Assembly: GCF_001949145.1 (NCBI RefSeq)
Contig: NW_019091362.1
Span: 934,491-998,490 of the forward strand
Length of the DNA stretch: 64,000 nucleotides
Reading direction: 5' to 3'
Origin: Acanthaster planci
Lineage: Eukaryota > Echinodermata > Asteroidea > Valvatida > Acanthasteridae
The notes under the pieces were generated by a model. It saw nothing but the letters and a program-made list of their open reading frames with translations, was not told the origin of the DNA and ran no database searches. Both the position numbers and the translations under genes were made by a program. Numbering within the stretch: position 1 is the stretch's first letter; every line of letters starts with the position of its first letter. Shown one piece after another: positions 1 through 15,000 of the stretch.

Positions 1-3000
1 CGACCCCAAAAAGCATACTGCATTTGAAACGACCATGAAAAAGCGTCTTCGCAGGCCAGGACAAACAGAAATTAGATTTTTTTCTTCCAAGGTCCAAAGG
101 TCAAGAGCGCAGGGAATATGACAGTTCCTTCAGCGCGTCACTACTGGTAGAGTACTTACACACGAACCAAGCACAGCTTGATCAAGTGAATTGCAGTCAT
201 TTTTTACAATAACATAAACTCGTTGATTAACTCAGCTTTGCTATTGATACTACAAGCAGATATTGTTAGTGAGCATTGTACATGTAAAATCCAGTCACAG
301 GCCAACTGTCATGGCTATACGTGAGGTTAAGTTTTAAACTCGACCAAAATGGTAGTGTCTTGGTGTTGTATTTTGGAAAAAGAACAATTAAAGCTTTGCC
401 GATTTTCCGATTGAATTTACATCTATACGTCTCAATGGGGAGAGAAAGCTATTTAAGGTGCAGTTTCGTCAAATCTCTGATGGGTGGCAGGCCTTTGGCA
501 GATGATAGAATCAAGTGGTCGATTCCGTTGACTGAAGTCCCAAAAGTTCACATAGGCCCCTACTTCGTGCTAAAATAACCTGACTACCACCTTATACAAG
601 TTAAAACACTTGCAGGCGCGGCCTACATCGAGCGGAACCTGGCTTTATGAGTACTGAATTACATAAATGTGACGTCATCATTAACCTCAGGTAAAAGCAT
701 TTGCCTGTTGATAATTGGTATAAGCCTCACGATCAGCCCGGGAATTGTATCTGTAGGTGTTGAAACCTGCCGAATTTGGGCAGTACGTCTCCGGTAAACA
801 TATCCATTTCTTCCTCTGAGAGCTTTCCTGGAGTACGTGCGCAGAATTAGATGACTTGACGCGCCTTGTTTACATCTTACCGGGTACCCTCGGAACAGCG
901 TTCCTCTATCCCTGTATCTTATGTCTTATTGCCGCGGGCGCCTTTTCGTCGAGTTTGTTACCCCCCCCTAAAAAAATGCTTTCTGCTCCTCCAAGCCATC
1001 CCGTGGGTTTGGGGGACAAGCCCCCTTATCAATTTGCGGGAGCCAAGCCCTCGACTGTAGTCAGACCCAGTGGACTTCAGTATTGCATAGGCCGACAACA
1101 TCAGACACATTTATTGCAGTACTTTAGACGCCATTTTGACTTTACTATGCATCATCCGACTAAAAAAAAAAGAAATTCAATAAGCCTACACCTTTCAAGA
1201 GAGTGGTTATTACAATAATATATTAATTTTATGGTCTTGTCCCTTTTTCTCAATGTCCCATTCCATTAAATGTGACATATTTCTTTGTTACAAGTAATAG
1301 TTTAATTATAGTGATGTTTAAATTGAACTTGCCACAGAAAGAAAATAAATCAAAAGTAGACCTAAATGAAAATTTACGCATTTTTTTAAGTCCTAGTAAT
1401 CTGTCCTATAAAAAATCGCATCAAGGCAAGTTACATTTATGAAAAGCATTTAAGGTAGATATTTTGGAGAAATTTCAAGTATGTTCGTCATTCAACCAGG
1501 ATACCGTCATTCCCAACAGCGATTTCATTATCTTTTTCAAATTCTAATAAGTTGAGCTTGAGAAGCGCGAGGACGGTTCTAACTTAGCATGCTCCAACTT
1601 GGTTTCCCTTAGAAACGTCTTTAACCCATAAGTTTAGTGCAGCTGCTTCTGGCTCAAATTTGTCGCACATGGCAAGTTGATTCAGTCTTCAATACAATTA
1701 GGGGACAATATTCACTGGCATACCCGGTCAAGAACTTGGTCGTGATGTGATGTGTCTGGGAATGCGGCCAAGTTGAGTACTCAGTGCGCGAGGGCCGCTT
1801 TGCAATTTCCTCGCAGGATTCTGTAGATAGACGATCGGATGTGATGGGCAGAATTCACCCACCACCTTTTATGAGTAACGTGTCTCCAGTAACAAAGAGG
1901 GAAGAGGAACTATTGATGCAACCTCGTTTCTCTGTCGCGATTAAAATTCCTCAAAAAGGGGACCCCACTATATATTACTTTGACGCTGCCTCCTCTGGGT
2001 TCATTCGTAAGTTTGGGTTACAAAGTACATGTATCTCGGAGGCATTTTCAATGAATACGATTTATCTAATATTTGAGTAATTCGTGTCACTTATTTCTTT
2101 CCATCGGAGAAATTGTGCTTTATGGTAATGTGATTTCATCGGGAAAAAATGGCACTGGGAAGCTTTAACATTGCCCCCCCCCAGCGGACGATGCAGTACC
2201 AATACAATGATGTCGGCCGAATCGTTGATGGAATCATGAAACGGCAGTTTGCCAGCTGTGTATAGTTTCGTGCTCCAAAGAGGCAAAGGCTGACGAGTCT
2301 GTCATATTGATAAGGTTGAGGATGAAAACACCGCTGTGGTGGTGTGAACAGATCAATACAATCATTCGGCCTCATGAGACAACAGGTTTTGCTGAAGGCG
2401 ACAAACTCTAGGAGAAACTACGAGGACCGTACCGTCTACATATCGGTTTAACCGGGGGGATTTCCTTAGGGTCGGAAGAGGCAGAAACGGGCTCTTCCCT
2501 ACAAATCGATAGCTTCCTTTGTGAGTCACACAAAATGAAAACAGCGGGGTGTATCGTACCTAGAGTTGACGGTGTGAGGTGGAGAACTTTTTTTCTCGAT
2601 ACCGTCAAGGAAAGAGCTTGTTATGAGATCGAGCGCTTTATATTACTTGGTTCGAGAAACTCCGGTCTTTCATCAGCCTACAAAAGGCTTACCTGGTTGT
2701 TTAATTTCACCAACACTACATCTGGCTTAATTTTATGACTTGAAAACCACAACGACTATCATATTATACATTTACTCCATATTGCCTCCCGTGTTGCTAA
2801 CTACGAATAGATCTGGAAAAACGCAATCGGGGCCTGGCTTTGTTTGGCAAATAATGGGAGGCCCTCATATCAAATAACACTACCTGTACACCTCAAAGAA
2901 ATTTAAACAGTGACCCCACGATTTAATTGCGTATCATACACTGTACAAGTAAGAGTCCAACCCAAAACGAAGATACCCCCTCGAGAAGAATCACCCCCTC

Positions 3001-4093
3001 ATCAGTCGAAAAGAGTCGTTTTGATTGGGAGTGTTCATTTTGTTGGCAGTTGTTAGTTCGTGAACTAGCGACGTTCAGTTCCGACCAAAGGAGCCTCTGT
3101 TCTGTTGCTAAGAAATTTGCGCACTCCCTTCTGCCAGCTCGAGACTCGTACCTCTTTAATTGAGGTGTATGATGTTCTAATTTGATCAACCGCTATTCCA
3201 ACCAGAGTTGGTACTCATGCACAGACGGTTCACGACACAAAATGGAGCTCAACGTCTATATCCAAAATAAAGGCTTGTGGCTCTTGCAATTATATGCAGT
3301 ATTGATCCAAAACTGCAATGTTTCATAAGGCAACAGATGTCATCAAACCTTGGGATTGACACATATGTTGAATGTGTAGACATGAGGTCATGTCGAATCT
3401 CCATATTATCCGCACATACTCGAGCTGTAAATACATGCACATGTACAACACACGTTCCTGGCGACACCGTGACTCGCCATGAACTGCTTTGTACGTCCAA
3501 AAACCTCGTTCTCACAAATGTTGCACGCCAACATGAAGCGGGACCACTTCTCTTTGCAGTGTGCAAAGGACTTCATGTCAATGCAGTTTAGGTTTACTTC
3601 ATCACACACAAAGCTCATCAGCCATGGCCGACGAGCGAGCCAAATTCAATCCCGGGCGGCACTAACGGAAGAAAAGGTTAGTTAGGATGCCAGCTGCGCT
3701 GCCGATTGCCTCTAATTACTTGGAGAGGCTGATGAGTGAAACATAAGGTTGAGACACCCGTAAAGTTGAAATCGAGACACATAAGTTCGTTAGCAGAGCA
3801 GTGATTTGTTTTTCGCCTTGATAATAATCATCGTCTACCGTGCTCTAAAACACTTTACCTGCTCATGCAGCTGCAGTTAATGATAAAATATCCAATACGT
3901 CATTATTTTTTCCTATTAAAGCCGGTGAATCAGAATACAGAACGACAAAGGGAAACTCTTGGACGCTTGTGAGAGGTTTGTGAGAGATTAGACTTGGAGG
4001 ATGTTACGGAAAATACCACGGAAAAAATGTGCTTTTGATATTTTATTAAACACACACGAAAGTTTTTTTTATCTGTACTAAGTTAACTGAATA
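1..4093. other. gene-poor region, nothing recognised
   Basis: I see no exon, RNA gene or clear mobile element in this AT-rich stretch. Short open frames occur on both strands (for example 321–578, 856–1218 and 1784–2080), but they have no recognisable protein motif, no matching splice signals and no coding-like third-position bias. Confidence 0.5.
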
Positions 4094-4165
4094 TCTTATA
4101 GCTTAGTTGGTAGAGTACCGGTACGGTATTCCACAGGTCACAGATTCAAATCCCGCTCCAGTCAG
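4094..4165 (+). repeat. tRNA-derived SINE remnant
   Basis: The stretch has a pol III type 2 promoter layout. An A-box-like TAGCTTAGTTGG begins near 4,100, and a B-box-like GATTCAAATCC begins near 4,143. The cloverleaf is not intact, so this looks like the head of a degenerate tRNA-derived SINE or a tRNA pseudogene. The element's body probably continues for another 100–150 bases, but its end is not clear. Confidence 0.55.
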
Positions 4166-5846
4166 TTTATTTGTTCATCTTTGTAATCATTTGTAAGCGC
4201 CTAGTCAGTTTCCCTATATAACTTGTTTCATATTTTGCTTTCATTTAGTTTACACTTCTTTGGGGTTTCCAGAGGAATATAAACTGATAAAATAGTCACT
4301 GATTTATATTTTGTGACGGAATTTTATGGAGGGCGTGAGGGTCACTCAGCTCCGCCAACTAGAGTTGACCATTCAGTTGCTAAGTCGTAACAAAACGATC
4401 CCAAAACTGAAATACAATGTAGTATTTACCAGTTATGGTATCTGTGATGCTTTTCGACCTTCGAGCCTTGTTCAAATGCCACGCGTGACGTGGTAGGGGA
4501 AAAAAGAAACAAATCAGGGGTCTTTAGGGGAAATCCTAATGACAGGCACATCTGTCCAGTTCATCCGTATAACCGTCTGACTAAGACAGGCATCTCCATA
4601 TCTTCATCAGCGTGTCATTTGATGCATCCTTATTGTGATAAGATCCAGTCTGGTTCTCACAGCACCCAGATGCGGGTATGGTTTTCACTGTGTCCTTTTC
4701 TTCACTTTACAGAGAATAACGCCGTGGAGGGGGATATCACAAATATACAGCGCAATATTATTTGTACTTTTCAGAAAACTATATACTGTCCTTTACTTCT
4801 TCGGAAGTCGAGAGGAGATGTATAGTTCAGAGGCTTTTCTGTTCAAATTGTGATCCAAGAATTTACTCACTGAAAACATTTAAGAGAAAGGACTGATGCA
4901 TGCGGATTGCTATGCCTATAAACCACGATGTATCAGCATAGAAGAGAAAGCTGACTCCAGCACAATCTACAAATGCCCGACTATTTGTGTACAAACCAAT
5001 GCAACATTCAGGCTTCTTCCTGAGATGATATCACAGTTTTGCTCATGAATATGGAAATCTCATTATCATAAAAACTAAAAAGGCAGTGAAATACCCTTTG
5101 AAATAGTGAACCAAAATTGAAAATAAAGTTAACTGTGTCACAGAGGCGCATTTTGAAGGTCTGCATTCAAACAAATTGATTGTAGCTACGCTTTAAAAAT
5201 TGGATAACCATTTCATACAAAATTGAGCCCAACCGACTCAAAAACGCCACTGAATGTTGTCATAAACTCTTAATAACCATTCATTGACCATTCATTGTCG
5301 GCGGGAAACAACTAGACGCTAAAAGGCCACAATCAATCAATCAATCAATCAATTCCAATATAATTTTTCTCGCATATCCAGTTCATGTAAAGATTGTAAA
5401 ATATATCTCAAGCCAGTGGAAATCGATTCCTGGTGGTTCTCGCTGCAATTTAACGGTAAAGGTGAGAGATAACAGAGTGAAGTGTTTGGTATTAAAAAAT
5501 ACAAAACGTTATTTGATCTCAAAATGACGAAAATGAGAGCAAAAGCTGGCATTCCTTTTGAAATTTTAAAGTAAGCAATATTAAAGTAATCAAAAGGGGA
5601 AACTAATTCGCGCAAAACTAAGCTCATTCTGATTCCAAAAAAATCCAAGGTATCCCTGTTATGCGCGACGAGGCCTATCCAAAAAAAAAAGAGAGAGAGA
5701 TGAACAACCTAGGTCATCAGACATCAGAATACGAAAGCCACCCGGATAAGGAGGAAGAGTTCGCCTTAAATCTATCCTCAGGAAACGACTCAATCTGTGT
5801 TGACAAGCTCTCTACACCGCAGATCCAGCAAGCTTAGTGTTCATTC
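4166..5846. other. intergenic DNA with a microsatellite
   Basis: No gene is recognised. A short AATC microsatellite occupies about 5,331–5,353. A 45-codon plus-strand frame at about 5,700–5,837 and a minus-strand frame over the same bases both look faintly coding, so that end may belong to the 3' part of the candidate minus-strand gene described next. Confidence 0.4.
5331..5353. repeat. (AATC)n microsatellite
   Basis: Six tandem copies of the four-base unit AATC are seen directly. Confidence 0.9.
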
Positions 5847-6030
5847 TTACAACTGGAGCAGACACATCTGAGCTGTCACCATGGACGGTCGAGGTGGCGT
5901 GAAAGCCATCGGTTGAAAAAAAAAAGAGTGTATCGACTGTCTGCCTGGATCGATCACGACATGGACAAGGATGGATGCAGTCAGTCTTTGGTGGACCCCA
6001 AAAGATAACATTTGTTCTTGGCTAGGATAT
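5847..6030 (-). CDS. candidate terminal exon
   Basis: The acceptor is GTGTTATTTCAG. One base and 61 codons follow, ending at TAA (5,849–5,847). The phase matches the donor proposed at 6,536. The peptide has no recognised motif. Confidence 0.25.
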
Positions 6031-9000
6031 CTGAAATAACACATGGCGTCATCAGCCCATGGGGGCTACACACGAACAGGCTGCGTCCATAATTATCAAA
6101 AGGAAAAAAGTGTTTGTGCACAATGTACACAATGCATGCATAAATACTGTATGGTGAATTAATTTAAGTGGAAAATAATACATGAAGGCCCCGACGGGGG
6201 AAACAAATCAGTGTTCAAAGGACTAGGCAGCGATTGATAATACAATGATCAGAATTAACTATGAGGTCCTGAAGTTGAACGAACGTTTAGAAAGGCGCTC
6301 TCCTTTAGAATCTTATTTTTACTCCGGCTGGCATCCATTTATCCGGAGGGATAAAGTGAATTGGCTGCCGTTGCCGACAATATACTTTTTTTCTGTCTTC
6401 AACAATGACGCTTCCAACTGTGAATGCTTTTGTTTCTTGCCCCGCACTTTCTTTCCTTTTTTTTTTTTTTTACAGATTATTATGTTCTTTTCTTTAGAGG
6501 TAAAGGCGATGAAGTTAAGGGGTTGCCATGGCAACCGAAGTTGCGTGTAAGTCCGAGATGTGATTGAGATCCCGCAGAGGAGTGTCTCCCTGAAGTCCCT
6601 GCAGGACTCCCTGATCTCATCTGATAAGTCCTCGATAGGGAAGAGAGGAAATTGTCCAAAAGGGAAAGACGATCGCTTCAGATCTTAACGTCACAAAAGC
6701 CTCGGAAAGGCCGTTCCCTGGCTTCATGTCTAACATTAAGAGCCGTCCATATTTATTGTGGTAAAACTAGCTTTTTATTTGTAGATATGCAACATATAAT
6801 GAAATTTACAAAATGACTTTTCAAAGATAATACACAAAATCAGTGAAACATGTTAGTTTCGTTGTTTTTTACCACTGGTGGTTGATAATCCTCCGAGACG
6901 AGGGATGCTAACAGCACAGTCAGGAGTTCAAAAAATGAGGAAGGGTGGCCATGTTAGAAGAAAGTTCCAGAAGAGGCAATAAATCTCACTAGAAAGCCTT
7001 ACCTGATCACCGTTTAGGGCTAACCCACTTAGTGAAACTGGGAAAACTACAGAGAGATGAAAAAGCAAGAAAATCACCCAAATTTCAAGCTTTTGGATAG
7101 AATGAAACAAAACTACTATGAAGCTGTGAACAGGAAAATACAACACGCGAACTGAATAATTCAGTAAGGGAATAATTCATAAATGCAAATCCTTTGAGGC
7201 AATCACTGCGCGCAGCAGGCTACCTGCTGCGTGAATGCTAATCGTTAGAGCCAAAATCAAGGGCTTAGGCCATGCAGCTATTCAGGGTAGATCAAAACCC
7301 ATAGTTTCCAGTTGCCAAACTTGTTTCGGGCCAAAGATTTTGGCCTATTATGTTCTTTCTGGGGATTGGGGTTACTTTGGGGACTTTTTAAGCTTTTGGG
7401 GAAGAAAGCGAAATGAACTAGAGCAAAATTTGGCTTTCTCTCATTAATTTTTTTCATTGTTTGGCTCTTTTTTGGGGGGGGGAGTTCATGACCCCCTGTT
7501 GGTCCCTCCCCCAGATCCGCATTTGATTAAGACCTCCACTTCCTAGCATTTTGGCCAAATTGGTCGAAACGTCTTCTCTGTTGATAATATTATTTTTGCT
7601 ATCAAGCCGCCAGAAAAAAATAAAAAAATAAAAAATGATAAGCCTCGTAAAACGCACGGTGAACGGCGGTCGTTGTGAACGATGGTGAATCGACTCGCAT
7701 GCTAGACTTTTTTCAAGCACTACATATGCCGCACGAGACAAAAATTCAACTATCGCAGCGATCGCCTTGACTGAAGGCTGTCCAACTCGTGGCCGAATAC
7801 TTGTATACATGATTTTCAAGTGATCCGTGCTGCCTGAGGGACCTATAATAAGACTTTTTAATTTCTGGGAGTGAAGAGATCCGGTCCTGATTCGAGCTCT
7901 TGTGGCTGCGTATGGAGAGGGATCCACTCCGTTGAATTCATTCCCTTCCACCCAAAAGGTGTGCTGAATAATTTCCAAGACATGGTACAATTCGTTTTGC
8001 TTAATTTATGTATGACGCCGCAATCTAGCTTGTGAGGGGAAATGTAAACGGTGTTTGCAGAGCCGTTTTCAGTGTGGGCCACGAAGTAAAAGCCCACTTG
8101 ACGTGGACCGATGTTTCAAATCTCCTGCAGTTTTCACCATCATTAGTTCCTCCCTTGCACGTTAAAAACTGAACTGAAACCCCCCTGAAAAACTTTAAAT
8201 TCGACTGTGAAGAGGGTAGCCGGTCTGTTAAGCAAACTTATGTCTACGAAAATTTAAAAGTTCGGTTTCTGATGTTTCTTTTGAAGTGGAATGTCGGAGG
8301 TTTTCGTCGGTTATACATTAAAAGCTAGGAAAGACCATTTTATGGAGAGACACTACAATCGTGCAGATAGAACCAGAATTTTCGAAAGAGCACAAAGACA
8401 GAGTGAAGTCCTTCTAAAAAAGAAAGGATCTCAGAAATCTATTTTTTGAGAGCTGTACTATACTGCAACATTTATAGTCATTCTGATACTAAGACTATTC
8501 TGAAACTATTGTGATAGTCTCCAGTCACCTAGAGTGTTTTTTTACGTAATTGACCACGAAAGAGAGCAATCATTCAAGTTCAGATTACTTGATCCTTGCA
8601 TGCACTTAAAAATGGATTAAACATCTGAGATGAATGTAGGCTACTGTAAAATGATGCATGGAAGCCTGAATCGGGGCTGTCTTCTTCATTGGAATTCGCT
8701 GGAATTGATGTCGTGCCTAACAAAGAACGGGTCAAAGTCGCCAGCACGAGGTCTGGTTTCTTGACGTATTTACTACCCGGCTGACATGCAGGAGTTTCAG
8801 TGTCGTCAGAATGACGTGAATTATGTGCGCTACAAGACCCTCAGTCATTCAACATTTTTAAATGGTTTATGGACAGGCAAATCCCAATATTACTTTCCTC
8901 TTAGGAAAATTACTTCATTCTTGTATGAATTAATGCAACTTGTGGATTTTGTTTATAATCGTAACAATGAGAAAACAAACGAACCGCAAACATAGGACGC

Positions 9001-12000
9001 AAACGTCATGCGCAAGTTGTTTTAACACAAAGTGTCAACATAAACAACGTTACTGTTAACATACCATTCAGCCAGACTAAAGCTCCTTCTTTACCTAGTT
9101 AAGTAAAAGAAAATTAAAGCACAACTTAATGATTTTGAAATGTTCGTGGAATTTTGCACTCTTAGCATTATCACTTTAAAAAACAACGCTATTTAAGTCC
9201 CACAGCGAGAAAATTTAGAACAGTGTGTACAAGGCTGAACAAAAATTACAGCTTTACTTTCTTAAGGGACCACTATGAATTCATGCAGCGTGGAAAATTG
9301 GCGCCTGTTTAGATAGCTCTTTGTGAAATTGTGATTAGACATGCAAATGAGGCTGTCATTCGATGGAATCGTTCGAGCCGATCGCGCCTCGGGACAGAGC
9401 AAGACAGGCGTTTTTCTCCCCGATCAGAGGGGCCAATTATCGAGGCGCCCCACATATAACATGGCGCGCAAGCCGTTAACAGCCTCCAAGATTCCATCCA
9501 CACTTTCCAAGCACGTTGCTAAGATGCGGTCCTAATTAAATTGTCTCCCCTGGAAGCACGTTCGTGTTCGCCCATGACAATCTAGTACTTTGAAGAGAAA
9601 ACCTCTGTAACGTTGCGTGAATGCTTTATTTGGGTACACATCACGACCAGTGCATTGTCCTTTTTTCTTGTGGACAAAAATGACCCAATTTAGTAAAGCA
9701 TATTTCTCATCCTCAAGACTTAGTTGCACTATTACTATGGTATTACGATGTAACAATATACAAACTTCCTTTTAATACTAAGTCATTGCTAACAATATTA
9801 ATGCCGTTTCGGTTTACGTATTGTAAATGTTGAGTTACAAGTATAGTGATAATGTTGTCCACTTTTCAGATAAAAAGTGCAAGGAAAATGTATTATCCAT
9901 TCGTGAATATACATCGTTTTGTCTTTTGGATAAAGTCAACTATGGAGCTTAAGTACTGGCCCTATCGAAGTACCACGGATGACTAAGATCTCCATGAAGT
10001 ATCAACTGCATGGTTGGTGACAATTTGAAATTTGAACCCGCCTAAAACTAGTGATATCACCACGGGTTCTTCTGCACCTTCCGTTACCTGGGTTACTGGC
10101 AATGTAAAACATACAGTTTCATGTTTGAATAACAATATCAGAATTCGAGTAATCGTTAAATATTTGCATCTAATTAACTTCAATGGTTCAGTGGTTTTAC
10201 TGGCAAAATAGTGTACGCAGCATGTTGTTACAAGGTCTTTTTTCATTCAAACTAAATGCACCAGTGGGGGGAACCAGCCAAGTGTTATATCTAAACTACC
10301 AGCATATTTTACGGAAATATAAAACGAACCGTGGGGGTCAACAATAATTTTATATCTGCACACATGGTCTGCATTAGAACAAACAAGGCCCTATTTTGTA
10401 TACACAGAAGTTCATACAAAGCAACATAAAGCCACATGTGGCTGCCCCGTGCATTTTGTACATGGGTGTACAATTACAGGGTACATGCAATACTTTATCA
10501 GTGACAAGTCTCTGCATGTGGTACGTTGTTCATCAATGAACATTGCTATCTACTTGCGATAGCCGTTTCAAGAATGAAAGCGCCTGGTGTATTATAATAA
10601 GCAATCGCCAGCGGTTCGTTAGGGGATAAAACCGAACATCGGGAAACGGCAACCAAGAATGAAAACTCAAAGCACTGAGTGGTCGGAAATGTAAGTTGTT
10701 GATGAGGAAGGACAGCCACCAACGGAGAGCTCAAGAAATTAGCTATGCAGCAGAGAATGGTAAAAGATCATGTGCAGCCAATCAAGTGCTGTTATGTCCA
10801 CTGGACACGCTACAGTCACAAAAACCGAAGTCTACACATTTCTGTCACACTTTCACGCCTATACTTTGTAGGCCTGCATAATGTGCCACTGACCCTCTGC
10901 TCGTTGAAAATAGATAGCTATTTGATTAATGCAAAATAACCGACACGCGGGGTGGTATTCAAGGCTATGCTGGCGGAATGGCTTGTCGTTGCACCTGACA
11001 CAAATCATTTATGCACTCCATTTTCCCCTAATTGATTGAATATTGATGCGACGGATATCTACAGGTTGGCATTCATAAGTAATTGATGCAAACACATGGA
11101 TCAATATGTAAACATTTGTAGTTTTCACTATTGCTTAGATTGCACAATCACTGTTTAACTTTTTAATGTTATAAAGAACGATAGCTACAAGATAAATATC
11201 CTCCGGATCATGGATCTGTGAAAGTAAAAAAATTCTTACAACATATCAATCACATCCTTCAATCTTTGTTAAGCATTTATCTGAACAAATAATTATATTT
11301 TGGTTTAGTGATTCGCGTCTGTCCTTTCGCCAATCCTTCCTCCTCACACGCAGCAGCGCAGCATCAAATTTGTCACGTCTCTCTCTCAAACACTTCAGAC
11401 ATCCCTGCCTCGGTTCAGTCCCAAGCAAACACTGCAGCTGTGACAAGAGGTTAGAGTCTTAGAAATAACTTCTTCCAAGCCAGTTTCAATATCGACGCTG
11501 CAGGGTTGATTTTCTACACGATGTATCCTTATAGCGCAGATAATCGAGCCAGCGGGGGAGGCAGCTCAGATGAGGATGGGACGATGAAAGAAAATAGCGG
11601 GACGTTTCTTCGCCCACAATCGTCGTGAATTCAAAGTGGGAGAGTAACCCAAGGCTACGGCATTTATTATCCCACTACAGAGGATGCTAATAGCTTAGAC
11701 TATGAAGAGACAGTGCCAGAAATGAACAACAAAGGCCAATGGACCTGTCAGTGTGATTTGCAATGACGTTCACAAATATAATACATTGAAAAGTTTGCTA
11801 TTTACTCAGTAGAACTCCCTACCTTTCCTACTGATATGGTCCCATGCTGGATTTGCCACTCAAAATTACACTCCCAATATAATACATCTACTATATGCGA
11901 GAGCCTAAGAGCACTAATGGTGCTCACTCCGTAATTTGGAGTAGATAAATCTGGCCAGCGCAGACAAAACAGCATCATTTAATTTTTAAGTCAGAAACTA

Positions 12001-15000
12001 AGGCAAATATTATGGGATTTTGTACATAGCGACGGTTACCAGCCATTACACATGCCCTAATCAGTCACTTATTTAGGGGGAACATCGCTTGCGCGCCAAA
12101 ACAGCCGTTCGCGAGCGGGAGCAAGACTAATCTTGTTGAAAAAAAGAGAGCATCCGTGCGTGCAATGCTGTAATGTGGCTCCTCAAGTTATGAATGATTT
12201 AGTTTTCGGTGCCTCAACCGCTAGCACTTCATTCTGTCGGTCTTTGTCTACGGAGGGAGAGTGACATACGAGAGGGGACGGCGGTGATAAATCGACGGCA
12301 CTCGGTGATGCGGTTGCTTGCCCCAAAGGATGCGGCGACATCTGACTGATGAGACACGACTATTAGAATAGCGAGGAAGGAGTGTAAACATAGGAGCTGA
12401 ACGTGTAAACCTCATTCTGAACAGAAGGGGATAAATAAACAGTCTACCTCAACGTCTTCTTTGAGGCATTGCATCTCCTTCCCGCAGTAATCAGAAGTAT
12501 TGGACAACTTGAAAGGCGCGACGGGACAAGCGGTGCTCAATGATTGAACTGTACTAATTGAAATCAAGACGAAATTGATAATCAAAGTCTTAATCTTTTC
12601 AGCACAGGAAATTCCATATTTCCAAATGTTCCGTCATAGTATATACCTATCATTCACAAAACATATAGGCCTACGTATGCTAAGTTAATTGCATTCTGTG
12701 CCGTTTGTAAATGAATGATGATACTGGGGTTTTTTTGTCACAGCACATGATGCTCTTAAGCTGCAACACAAAAGTGGGAATCGAACAAGGTGATATTAAA
12801 ATGTCTAACATGTTCCCAGCCTCATTACGCATGCAAGACAATGATCATAATCCACAAGAAAACACGAAGTATGTAGTTCAGGAAGGACACACTGCGCAAC
12901 TCATGTTATGAGATGATATCGCTCCCACTGACATTACACATCAACAGTAGCCAATTACAGGCTTGAGCTTCGTTGTCATTATACGGCTGCAATGGATTCA
13001 TCAAGCTCGCGGTCCTCACTGATTATAAAAAGACAACAAAAATGGGACTACTTTACTCCATGCTTATACCTCAAACTTGGCCCTCATTTCTGGCCACAAT
13101 CTTGGGCTCATAATTGCTGACTCTAAATTCTTGATTGTACAGGATATGCCTTAGTGTTGGTCCCATTATTCTAATGCAAAGAAACATCTAGTCGAAGCTG
13201 CGGTTTAAGAAGTGCCCCGCAATTTAGAACTGCCTCAAAATCCAGCATCGCAGATATTTCAGTGTGTATTTTTTTATACGGTAAAAAGTTGGTTTCCACA
13301 TGTCAAATAGACTAAAGATGTGTATCAGATTTTGTCAGATCACGGGTAAGATGATCAACCCGATCCGATTCGACTTTTTATAACATCAATCAGAATCCGA
13401 ACCGAATCCAACCGATGCACGTTCAATCTCATCCAAAGTCGGATTCGGATCGAAATTGGAATTGGATTTGGATTGGAAGTGCGCATGTTTGGTTCGAACC
13501 ATACGGCAGAGGATCACACCAGTGTGCATTTCTTTGTGCAAGACTTTCGACCACAATCGTTCATGTGCCCCAAGGACAAGGTTGATGAATGTGGGCGAGG
13601 CCTTCAGGTCAAGAGCTCTCAGATGTGTGCTGCGCATGCACGTCCAAATTAGCTAGAAGGGGTTTTGGGGGTGATTAGTCCTTGAGGCTCCTTGACCCGG
13701 TAATGGCAATTACAACTTGGTTATTTCGATTGTTTCGTCAAAGCATCAAGCCTTGTATGCGCATTAATTTTCATAATCGAGAATGTTGGTGAACCTTAAA
13801 TACGCTCAATACTTGTATGTTTACGCTTGCCATGAGCTTATAGTCGTCGTTCATAGTGGACATAGTAAGTTTTTCCTTTCGCTTTTTGTTGTCAGGTTTG
13901 GGACCTGTTGCACGATCGCTTCGATCGATGAGATGGCTCTATCGTGGATTCCTTTGCAGCACGTCTGAGCGTCCTTTGAGGTACTTGTTGAGGCAGAGGG
14001 GATCTAATGACGGCAAGTAATACACAGAGCTCGTGACGGTGCAAGTGGAAAATTGCATCCCTTATGGTTTGATTGCCATCAGGTGTATTGGAACTTTCTC
14101 CATAGTGTGAGGTCTACGGCATTTCAGAGGAATTTTACGCTTTGTGAGATTTTCACCTGACCGGCTCGACACTGCAGGATGCAGTGGGCGAAATAATATA
14201 TCGCTACAGGAGTGGACAGAGATCATCCGCTTGGGGATCACTAGTTATGTGTGCAAAGAGCTTTGACCTTTAATATACAAAGTAATTCGTCTTCATCATA
14301 CCATTACTGACTCATCCATCAGGAATACACGCGCGGTCTATCGTGTGTAAGTAAATGCACCTGCCTGCATGTGCTCATAATTGTAAAAGAGCACTCTAAT
14401 TAGACTTCCAGAAAGGCGATCTCACTTCAAAATCTTTTTCTTTGGAGGGTTATTCAATGGAAATACACAGTACTGATTGTCATAATTGTAAAACAACTAA
14501 ACGGGCGAAAGAATCATGAACCAAATCTTGTGGAATGGGGCTGCCAACAAATTTTAAATATTTTCTGCCTAATACAAAAGTCTAAAAGTTGGTATGGAAC
14601 GGGTGGAAATTTTTCTTAGGTATGAACGCCAATGGTAAACTATATATATGTGCATGTATTACTATGCAAAAATATTCTTATTGCTGTCATTCTAACGGTG
14701 CACATATATCGATTATTGTAAAGGGGTCAAGCAAGACGAAAAGACAACGATTAGGTGGACACAAAAAGGCCAAGGTTATACACCTGGCCTAACTGGATTA
14801 TCCCACATAGCTGACGTGTTAGAATATTATATTACAATCCAACATGCTCTTTGGGCTAAGCTCTAGCCTTAAAACCTATCTCGAAATGTCACTTGTTATA
14901 CCCACAGCAGGTTCTCTGCATACCTCGGTATCGGGGAAAAATATTCAGAGAATCACTTTTATTTTACCCTTTACCTTCTTTTTTCTTGTCTATACTGCAC

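Noticed and set aside
7454-7990. 178-codon minus-strand open frame
   Set aside because: No recognised domain, a low-complexity AT-rich 3' part, and no splice or conservation support; it may be a decayed repeat.
11521-11628. 35-codon plus-strand frame with Ser/Gly-rich product
   Set aside because: Looks protein-like but is short and has no splice partners; left unannotated.
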